Shown: positions 17,925 through 22,556 of the stretch, one piece after another | How positions within the stretch are numbered: position 1 is the first letter of the stretch | How the letters are laid out: every line of letters begins with the position of its first letter | Origin: a virus | Virus record (IMG/VR): IMGVR_UViG_3300028844_006851 | Coordinates: 1 to 22,556 of that record | DNA: 22,556 nucleotides | Reading direction: 5' to 3' (one strand) | The notes under the pieces: model-generated | What the model saw: the letters and a program-made list of their open reading frames with translations, nothing else | The model's database searches: none | What the model was told of the DNA's origin: nothing | Translations under genes and position numbers: made by a program

Positions 17925-17963
17925 AAAAAAAAGCGACCCCCCCTAACCACAAGAGGAGTCGCT
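17925..17963 (-). terminator. Rho-independent terminator upstream of R15
   Basis: Minus strand AGCGACTCCTC / GGGGGGTCGCT stem with a nine-base loop followed by eight T. Ends the transcript of the 18147-18401 gene. Confidence 0.88.
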
Positions 17964-18054
17964 CGATTATTTGACAATTCTGTATTTAGAATCGTCTCTA
18001 ACCATTAACCATAATAACTATAACCAAAAATTTTATCAATAATTATTGTAATCT

Positions 18055-18129
18055 CTATGTCCCACAAATATAATCGTCACTATAATAAACATTGTAAACA
18101 TCCCAACTAATTCCATATTTTAATTTCAT
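18055..18129 (-). CDS. Possible 24-residue micro-protein
   Basis: ATG 18129 opens a short frame, MKLKYGISWDVYNVYYSDDY and four more residues, ending at TAG 18055. Aromatic and acidic composition looks protein-like, and it lies 17 bases after the stop of 18147-18401 on the same transcript, before the terminator. No ribosome site is evident, so it remains a guess. Confidence 0.25.
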   Translation of the reverse strand: MKLKYGISWDVYNVYYSDDYICGT

Positions 18130-18146
18130 ATTATTTTTTGTATAAT

Positions 18147-18401
18147 TTAGTCTGCAATAGCAAACACTTCTTTTAACTTCTTAGATTGATCTGCCGTAAT
18201 AAACACGGATCTGCAGTAATCAATATCATTATCCTCTACATACTTTATCCTCTTGGCTACTTCTGAGACCATTACCTGCTCCCGAGGAAGCCCGCCCCAC
18301 TGAATGATGACCTTCATACATGGAAAGTGCTCGCTTAAGACCTCAGCTTGAGGCGACGTGATATAACCGAATTGACTTAGTATTGTTTTTAATGTTTCCA
18401 T
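18147..18401 (-). CDS. Hypothetical protein, 84 residues
   Basis: Begins METLKTILSQFGYITSPQAE; continues VLSEHFPCMKVIIQWGGLPR, EVAKRIKYVEDNDIDYC and a helical end DQSKKLKEVFAI. Likely a small alpha/beta protein. Its leaderless promoter begins immediately after the ncRNA terminator T-tract (the T-run runs into the -35), so the two units are packed end to end. Function unknown. Confidence 0.8.
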   Translation of the reverse strand: METLKTILSQFGYITSPQAEVLSEHFPCMKVIIQWGGLPREQVMVSEVAKRIKYVEDNDIDYCRSVFITADQSKKLKEVFAIAD

Positions 18402-18407
18402 GATAGT

Positions 18408-18436
18408 ATACTAGCGCACCGATTCCGTGGAGTCAA
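18408..18436 (-). promoter_or_regulatory. Leaderless-type promoter for 18401
   Basis: -35 TTGACT (18431-18436), 17-base spacer, -10 TAGTAT (18408-18413), six bases, ATG. Abuts the terminator ending at 18439. Confidence 0.8.
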
Positions 18437-18438
18437 AT

Positions 18439-18491
18439 AAAAAACCCCCACCGAAGGAAATTAATCTTTCGATGAGGGCTGTGCGGGTGGG
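18439..18491 (-). terminator. Terminator-like 3' end of the ncRNA
   Basis: Minus strand: outer stem CCCACC / GGTGGG with an inner imperfect CGAAAG / CCTTCG stem, then GGTTTTTT. The long irregular loop makes it less certain than the others. Confidence 0.65.
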
Positions 18492-18796
18492 AGAAACTCG
18501 CTTAAACAAAAATGTGTGGGGGAGGACTACTGTATACCTCCAACTTTTCGGCGTGAACATCAGTTCAGGATTACCTACTTCGAACTACAAACTAGACATG
18601 GTATTTATCATCGGCTCATCCGATTGGACTCTACCGCCCCACCACAGGGAGCTTGCATACCTTAGCCCGCTCACGACAGGCTTAGTTCGGGTCACCCACA
18701 GGGAGGGTTATAAGACCTCCCAAAGTGATAAAAATATTAAAGAACAAAAATTTGGATTATTTGATTTACTTGAGCTTATCCTTCTCAACCTTAACT
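18439..18796 (-). ncRNA. Candidate structured non-coding RNA, about 360 nt
   Basis: The minus strand has a near-consensus promoter at 18803-18831, then about 360 bases with no usable minus-strand reading frame, then a terminator. The segment is much more GC-rich than its surroundings and contains several local hairpins: TTGAG/CTCAA near the 5' end, GGGAGG/CCTCCC at about 18700-18720, ATCGG/CCGAT at about 18611-18625, and GGAGG/CCTCC at about 18521-18543. It matches no tRNA, tmRNA, RNase P or 6S pattern that I can see. An antisense frame is open on the plus strand (GTG 18427 or ATG 18472 to 18798) but lacks a ribosome site and its product is not protein-like. Role unknown; a regulatory or decoy RNA expressed early is plausible. 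Confidence 0.6.
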
Positions 18797-18802
18797 AGAT
18801 AT

Positions 18803-18831
18803 ATATTACTACTTTATTTGTTATTTGTCAA
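18803..18831 (-). promoter_or_regulatory. Strong promoter for the ncRNA
   Basis: -35 TTGACA (18826-18831), exactly 17 bases, -10 TAATAT (18803-18808). No ATG follows nearby in a long frame; start predicted near 18796. Confidence 0.75.
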
Positions 18832-18858
18832 GTTATAATTTATTTTTTATTAAAAAAG

Positions 18859-19098
18859 TTATTCACAATTTAGCTTATTTAACTCAACTAAAATTTCTGT
18901 TATGCTATTGTACTTACTAGATGCAACCATACTTAACTCTCCGTTAGTCTTCTCTGTGAGATGTAGTAAATCTTTAATATACTCATCTAGTTTAGCCAAT
19001 TTAATTGTAGTTATTTCTCTGTTAGTTAATTTGTCATATAAATCATCATTAGATGCAAACATACTAACTCTTTTATTAAGTGGTTTTATTAAGTCCAT
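18859..19098 (-). CDS. Hypothetical protein, 79 residues
   Basis: Begins MDLIKPLNKRVSMFASNDDL; helical (YDKLTNREITTIKLAKLDEY, TEILVELNKLNCE). Probably a helical bundle or coiled coil. ATG 19098 is one base after the previous stop, with GGGGG-type purines upstream as ribosome site, so it is cotranscribed with 19100-19300. Function unknown. Confidence 0.75.
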   Translation of the reverse strand: MDLIKPLNKRVSMFASNDDLYDKLTNREITTIKLAKLDEYIKDLLHLTEKTNGELSMVASSKYNSITEILVELNKLNCE

Positions 19099-19099
19099 A

Positions 19100-19300
19100 T
19101 TATACTACCCCCTTTTTTAATCTTAATGCTCTCTCTGCTTGGATTTGTTTCAACCTGCGATCTGCCTCTCGTTGTTGAGCCATGATACCTTCGGTTGCTT
19201 CGTTGTAACCTGCGAACCTCATGCTGAAGGCGTGAGGGTTCTTGCCGTTTACTTTACTTAATACTTCTGATGCTCTTGCGCATTTTGCTATGTTTGCCAT
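19100..19300 (-). CDS. Small basic hypothetical protein, 66 residues
   Basis: Begins MANIAKCARASEVLSKVNGK, with PHAFSMRFAGYNEATEG and then a long arginine-rich helix (AQQREADRRLKQIQAERALR). Has the conventional ribosome site AAAGGA, seven bases before the ATG. The charged helix suggests coiled-coil or RNA/DNA binding. Followed at once by 18859-19098. Function unknown. Confidence 0.75.
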   Translation of the reverse strand: MANIAKCARASEVLSKVNGKNPHAFSMRFAGYNEATEGIMAQQREADRRLKQIQAERALRLKKGVV

Positions 19301-19321
19301 AATTTTTCCTTTTGTTGGTGA

Positions 19322-19519
19322 TTAATATGTACTAACAATAGCATCGGAATGATCCTCTGTCAACACTTTTCTGTCCCAAGTTAAGCAAGTATTGCAAAAA
19401 TCTTTTCTCCATGCAGGGTTGTCAGCAAAACAATTGGGACAAATTTTTCCATCAAGTATTTGGCTCTTAGGTGAGCAACCAAGTATGAATATAATAGGAA
19501 TTATTAAGAAAAATTTCAT
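19322..19519 (-). CDS. Small lipoprotein with two Cys pairs
   Basis: ATG 19519 (MKFFLIIPIIFILGCSPKS) begins a signal peptide with the lipobox LGC, so the mature protein would be lipid-anchored at Cys15. The exported part contains CPNC and CNTC separated by 12 residues, a zinc-ribbon-like or disulphide pair arrangement. Phage lipoproteins of this size often act at the cell surface, for example in superinfection exclusion; that role is inference. An in-frame TTG at 19525 is less likely as the start. Confidence 0.72.
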   Translation of the reverse strand: MKFFLIIPIIFILGCSPKSQILDGKICPNCFADNPAWRKDFCNTCLTWDRKVLTEDHSDAIVSTY

Positions 19520-19658
19520 TTGCAATTAAAAAGATTTGGGGTGTTCAATGAAGGAGGAAACAAACCCATGACACTCAATTTAAAAGAGAGTGGTGGGAAA
19601 AACTCCTTGTCCTAACACATCGTTAGACTCTATGCCCCCAAAATTATTATTAAAAATT
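19520..19658. other. Short intergenic region with hairpin
   Basis: Contains a CTAAC/GTTAG hairpin (19613-19627). On the plus strand there is a consensus-like AAGGAGG ten bases before an ATG with only a 15-codon frame (MTLNLKESGGKNSLS). Nothing here is convincing as a gene. Confidence 0.3.
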
Positions 19659-19955
19659 TTATTTATTATTATTTCGGACTATTCTTTTATCTTCCATATT
19701 ATCATTTACATAGAAGTTATTTGTAAAAACATCTTTCACGTTTTGTCCATTATTTGTAAGTTTATTAATATCACTTTTAAGTTGAGTAATAATCTTCTCA
19801 ACTAAATTTAAAGCATCTTCTTGTGTGGCTTTCTTGCCTGTCTCTAGATTGACCAAAGGTTCATTATTATTTAAATCTTTTTTCATTCTATTTATTTCGG
19901 CGCGAAGTTTTAAAATTTCGTCCAATTTATCATTAATGTTATTTGCTAAAGTCAT
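19659..19955 (-). CDS. Coiled-coil hypothetical protein, 98 residues
   Basis: Begins MTLANNINDKLDEILKLRAE; heptad-like hydrophobic spacing continues through EINRMKKDLNNNEPL and NLVEKIITQLKSDINKLTN, with an Asn-rich basic end. Probably forms a coiled-coil oligomer. It is preceded by a good promoter with a short A-rich leader and no ribosome site. Function unknown. Confidence 0.75.
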   Translation of the reverse strand: MTLANNINDKLDEILKLRAEINRMKKDLNNNEPLVNLETGKKATQEDALNLVEKIITQLKSDINKLTNNGQNVKDVFTNNFYVNDNMEDKRIVRNNNK

Positions 19956-19977
19956 GTTTGTTATTTGTTATGTTTAC

Positions 19978-20006
19978 ACTATACTAAATATAACGACCAA
20001 TGTCAA
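19978..20006 (-). promoter_or_regulatory. Promoter for 19955
   Basis: -35 TTGACA (20001-20006), 17-base spacer, -10 TATAGT (19978-19983); about 16 untranslated bases follow, so it is not leaderless. Confidence 0.75.
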
Positions 20007-20026
20007 GTCTTAGTGTAATCTTTTTT

Positions 20027-20230
20027 ATGGGTATCAATAAGAGAAGTGAAATAAGAAGAGTAGTAATAGATTATTTGCAAAAATTTTATTTAGATTTTAT
20101 TTTATATAAAGAGTTACCTGTTGTAAACAAGATACATTGTAAGGCGTGGGCTATGGATATGTATGAGCAATTAAGCGATCAACAGAGAATAGCAATTTAT
20201 TTGAAGCTAATTAAAGAAACTGGCAAATAA
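20027..20230 (+). CDS. Small basic hypothetical protein, 67 residues
   Basis: ATG 20027 (MGINKRSEIRRVVIDYLQ) is preferred to ATG 20000, whose first codons overlap the divergent promoter. Helical, with KFYLDFILYKELPVVNKIH and AWAMDMYEQLSDQQRIAIYL. The only plus-strand gene in this part, divergent from 19659-19955 and convergent with 20234-20518 (three bases between stops). No ribosome site or clear promoter. Unknown function. Confidence 0.65.
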   Translation: MGINKRSEIRRVVIDYLQKFYLDFILYKELPVVNKIHCKAWAMDMYEQLSDQQRIAIYLKLIKETGK

Positions 20231-20233
20231 TTA

Positions 20234-20518
20234 TTATAAATATTTTTCTTTATTAAATGGGGGGCAAAGGCATACTAAGTTACTTGGTATATCTTCAATA
20301 GGTTCTGTAATCAATAAAGGATAAACCCCTGTCTCATAGTCTGCCTCGAACCATTCTACATCCACTAGAAGGTGCGTAGGATCACCGACCTCTTCATCTG
20401 TAGTGTGATCCCCGAAAATGTGACTAAAGCAGTCCTGCATCTTCTCCTGCACAAAGCTTACACTCTCTTTTCCTAGATCACTCATATCTTCAGTATCAAA
20501 TTCATCGTAATTTATCAT
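20234..20518 (-). CDS. Acidic hypothetical protein, 94 residues
   Basis: Begins MINYDEFDTEDMSDLGKESV; helix SFVQEKMQDCFSHIFGD, then DPTHLLVDVEWFEADYETG and LVCLCPPFNKEKYL. Very acidic N-terminus, beta-like C-terminus with CLCPPF. It has the leaderless-type promoter although it lies 2.6 kb beyond the last repeat element, so that promoter type is not restricted to the repeat array. Function unknown. Confidence 0.8.
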   Translation of the reverse strand: MINYDEFDTEDMSDLGKESVSFVQEKMQDCFSHIFGDHTTDEEVGDPTHLLVDVEWFEADYETGVYPLLITEPIEDIPSNLVCLCPPFNKEKYL

Positions 20519-20524
20519 AACTAT

Positions 20525-20553
20525 AAACTAAGCTAAAATAAGCTCAATGTCAA
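20525..20553 (-). promoter_or_regulatory. Leaderless-type promoter for 20518
   Basis: -35 TTGACA (20548-20553), 17-base spacer, -10 TAGTTT (20525-20530), ATAGTT, ATG. Confidence 0.8.
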
Positions 20554-20619
20554 TGTTATTTATTAAAAATAGCTAAAGCCGCGCAAAATGAATTAAAATT
20601 TATTAAAATTATTTGGGGC

Positions 20620-20790
20620 TTATTGTTTAATATTTCTTTGATTTTTATCTATGTAAACAGGATACCCGAATTTATTTCTATTAATTTTTTGTTCAATTAT
20701 TTCGGGTTTATTACTTAAATTTTCTTCTTTATTTGTTTTATTTCTATTGAGAAGATTATTTATTTTGTTTATTATTTGTTTGTATTTCAT
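20620..20790 (-). CDS. 56-residue Asn/Lys-rich protein
   Basis: A short frame, MKYKQIINKINNLLNRNKTN, through KEENLSNKPEIIEQKINRNK to FGYPVYIDKNQRNIKQ. Very AT-rich codons, so amino-acid composition is biased, but the FGYPVYIDKNQRN end is protein-like. TATAAT lies about 15 bases upstream. Unknown function; could be spurious in this AT-rich stretch. Confidence 0.45.
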   Translation of the reverse strand: MKYKQIINKINNLLNRNKTNKEENLSNKPEIIEQKINRNKFGYPVYIDKNQRNIKQ

Positions 20791-21010
20791 ATTTCGATTA
20801 AGTTTATTATAATAAATATTTTAAAGAATTAATTCGCGCACTCCACATTCACCCACTTTAAACCATAATAAACCACAATATCATGCTTGTATTATCTAGT
20901 ATTTGTAGTATATTCATTGTTTATTGCTTCCTATGTAGTTTGCTTATTTGATATGAGAACTTACTTAAATCGAATTATTAATCAAATTATATTTAATATG
21001 CCCCGAATTA
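20791..21010. other. AT-rich gap, possible 19-residue hydrophobic peptide at 20858-20917 (minus)
   Basis: No substantial gene. On the minus strand ATG 20917 preceded by GGAAG encodes MNILQILDNTSMILWFIMV, a hydrophobic micro-peptide that could span a membrane, but chance is an equal explanation. Confidence 0.25.
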
Positions 21011-21193
21011 TTATTTATTAGAAGAATTTTTATCTTTATTTATCTTCTTATCTTCTTTATTATCCTTATCCTTATTCCTAATCTTTCTTTGTGCTTCTAA
21101 CTCTTCTTTAATCTCTTGTGGGACTTCTGCCCTCAAATGTGAGAGTGAATCACGAATGACTTGGTTTGGATCAATCATCGAGATACGAGACAT
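21011..21193 (-). CDS. Small lysine-rich hypothetical protein, 60 residues
   Basis: ATG 21193 (MSRISMIDPNQVIRDSLS) with GAAGG just upstream. The N-terminal part is helical (LRAEVPQEIKEELEAQRK), and the last third is a Lys/Asp/Asn low-complexity tail. It overlaps the end of 21171-21404 and is the last gene of the rIIB-like operon. Function unknown. Confidence 0.68.
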   Translation of the reverse strand: MSRISMIDPNQVIRDSLSHLRAEVPQEIKEELEAQRKIRNKDKDNKEDKKINKDKNSSNK

Positions 21194-21404
21194 TGCCTTC
21201 AAGCATATCATACTCATCGACTAAACTAAACAATTCTTTAACTATTTGCGCAGTTTCTTCGACTTGCTTTAGAACCATATCGTTTTGAGATTGACTAGGA
21301 TTGTCTAATAAGTTTTTTAATAATTGGTCTTTTGACATGGAGTTTGACTTAAACTCTCTTGCTTTGTCAATTATCTTTCTAGCAATGTCTGCATCTCTAT
21401 TCAT
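21171..21404 (-). CDS. Small helical hypothetical protein, 77 residues
   Basis: Begins MNRDADIARKIIDKAREFKS; helical, amphipathic, with KDQLLKNLLDNPSQSQND and EETAQIVKELFSLVDEYDML. It starts one base after the rIIB-like stop, so it is in the same transcript. Likely a small helical-bundle protein; no family recognised. Confidence 0.75.
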   Translation of the reverse strand: MNRDADIARKIIDKAREFKSNSMSKDQLLKNLLDNPSQSQNDMVLKQVEETAQIVKELFSLVDEYDMLEGNVSYLDD

Positions 21405-21405
21405 A

Positions 21406-22556
21406 TTAAAAACTTGGAAGAACTCTTAAACTACTGAAAATTTTATTGTCATTATCTTCTACATAGTACCCCAAACTTTCAACAATGTCAACCACTTTCT
21501 TGCAAGTAACTTTATTGTATTTGCAGATTCTTAGGTCAGCAATATTCTTTAAGGTAGGATCAACTCCAAGTTCATGTTTCTTGATAATATATAAATCGAC
21601 AGAATTTTTTACATTTTCTGCTTCATCTTGAGTCTGTACCATATTGTAATCATCAGAGTCGAAATCTTCATCATCATAACCTTCGGGGAGAGTCACTTTT
21701 GGTTCTCCGTATTCGTCAAGATCATAATTGTCATCATCTTCCAAGTCAACGAACTCATCATCGCAATCGTCAACACAATCATAATCGCAATCTTCATCAT
21801 CGCAACATACATCGTCATCATCCGATCCATAGATGGGTTTATTAGCTTCGTAGACAGGCGTATCTAACTCTTTTCTTGTATCAGTAATGTCAGAGATCAC
21901 CTTGTACTTGGAAACCCTAAGTTTCTGAAACGAGCAATCAGTAGGAACTGAAACTGCATCAGATGGATCAAATTCTACTAGAAGCAATCGACCATCCGAT
22001 CCTGCCCAACCATCTGCATAATCGAATGAACCGACATGAAGACCAAAAGAGCAATGATTATCCTTGTTGTCATCAACACAACGACGTGCAACTTCAATCG
22101 TAGCGCCAACTTCGTTGAGAATTTGATGACGTTCATTGGTTTCGCCTTGAACGACAATCGTATCAGCATTGCCTGTACTTGACCAATAATCTTTCTGAAC
22201 ACCCTTGTAGCCCAAAATTTTACCTTCGGGGGTATTAGCGAGTGACTTGTAACTCATAAAAGAATAAAGTTCATTTACCGAGTTGGCAGATGGATTAGCT
22301 TGCAACCTAGTAATAAAGTTGGTAAAAGGAGCAGAATCCTTCAAACCTGCACGAAGCATGGTAAGAAGTTTATCTACAACAACACCATGCAAACGATGAC
22401 CTTTGTAGTAAACAAGTTCGTCTTTAACCTCAATGTCTCCTTCGACAAAGTTCTCGACTGCACGTGCAATGTCAAGATGCTCTTCAAGCTCGTCATAGCG
22501 ACCATCAATGATCGCTTGTTCGACATTGTGGTAATTGGCATGATCCTTGCGAATCG
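21406..22556 (-). CDS. rIIB-like protein, N-terminus beyond window
   Basis: The frame is open to the window edge, giving 383 visible residues without a start. It shows the rIIB-like pattern of T4-related phages: VYYKGHRLHGVVVDKLLTML, PFTNFITRLQANPSANSVNE, GKILGYKGVQKDYW, then CSFGLHVGSFDYADGW, LLLVEFDPSDAVSVPTD and KLRVSKYKVI. In T4, rIIA and rIIB act at the membrane in rapid-lysis control and exclusion resistance; the biochemical role is unresolved. An unusual Asp/Cys-rich insert (DDDDVCCDDEDCDYDCVDD) separates this core from a C-terminal helical domain. It heads a three-gene minus-strand run. Confidence 0.8.
   Translation of the reverse strand, partial: IRKDHANYHNVEQAIIDGRYDELEEHLDIARAVENFVEGDIEVKDELVYYKGHRLHGVVVDKLLTMLRAGLKDSAPFTNFITRLQANPSANSVNELYSFMSYKSLANTPEGKILGYKGVQKDYWSSTGNADTIVVQGETNERHQILNEVGATIEVARRCVDDNKDNHCSFGLHVGSFDYADGWAGSDGRLLLVEFDPSDAVSVPTDCSFQKLRVSKYKVISDITDTRKELDTPVYEANKPIYGSDDDDVCCDDEDCDYDCVDDCDDEFVDLEDDDNYDLDEYGEPKVTLPEGYDDEDFDSDDYNMVQTQDEAENVKNSVDLYIIKKHELGVDPTLKNIADLRICKYNKVTCKKVVDIVESLGYYVEDNDNKIFSSLRVLPSF

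Noticed and set aside
18541-18720. tRNA, tmRNA or RNase P RNA within the GC-rich island
   Set aside because: No cloverleaf, CCA end, T-loop with a matching stem, tmRNA tag frame or RNase P P4 motif could be placed on either strand.
18427-18798. A 124-codon plus-strand frame as a protein gene
   Set aside because: It begins with GTG (or ATG 18472) without a ribosome site, lies antisense to a well-formed promoter-terminator unit, and its product has no protein-like pattern. The ncRNA reading is preferred, though not proven.

Overview
This 22.5 kb window is almost certainly part of a tailed-phage genome, probably a myovirus-like (T4-superfamily-like) phage of an aquatic bacterium. It is AT-rich and densely packed, with many very small genes. 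Recognisable genes include tail-fibre-like proteins, an Hsp20 chaperone, a phage-type 2OG-Fe(II) oxygenase, a secreted trypsin-like protease, an rIIB-like protein, a GP88-family protein and a DUF932-like protein. I see no rRNA, tRNA, integrase, transposase or CRISPR array. The host cannot be fixed from sequence alone; the Hsp20, oxygenase and rIIB-like genes recall cyanophage and pelagiphage genomes.

Layout. (1) 1-5927 is a structural/accessory block. Three plus-strand genes (a truncated one, an unknown and the oxygenase) converge on a minus-strand run of protease, membrane micro-protein, unknown and Hsp20; the two sides overlap at their stop codons. Next come two overlapping minus-strand tail-fibre-like frames and a lysine-rich repeat protein. 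(2) 5928-6363 is AT-rich and non-coding, with one clear hairpin-plus-T-tract. (3) 6364-17908 is the most unusual part: short transcription units on both strands, punctuated by fifteen copies of one 66-67 bp double-palindrome element. (4) 18055-20790 holds small minus-strand genes and a probable structured ncRNA of about 360 nt. (5) 20791-22556 holds the rIIB-like gene (cut by the window end) and two small downstream genes.

Two systems stand out. First, the 15 elements (R1-R15) share a rigid design: 11-base arm, 3-base loop, 11-base arm, GC-rich spacer of 16 or 17 bases, then a second 11-3-11 palindrome. All copies have the same polarity on the plus strand whatever the direction of the flanking genes. 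At four minus-strand units they lie outside the transcript, beyond its terminator. This points to a DNA-level or cassette-boundary role. Second, about 22 genes have a sigma70-type promoter (TTGACA/TTGCAA-like -35, 17-base spacer, TANNNT-like -10) whose -10 ends only 5-8 bases before the ATG, usually exactly 6. They should therefore make leaderless mRNAs with no Shine-Dalgarno site. Together these suggest a modular early-gene array of self-contained promoter-gene cassettes separated by a dedicated repeat.

Several genes of 40-57 codons were found by reading the gaps, including a paralogous pair of 57-residue proteins at 9110-9283 and 13771-13944. Two loci (4063-4110 and 6364-6506) look frame-disrupted at runs of A.
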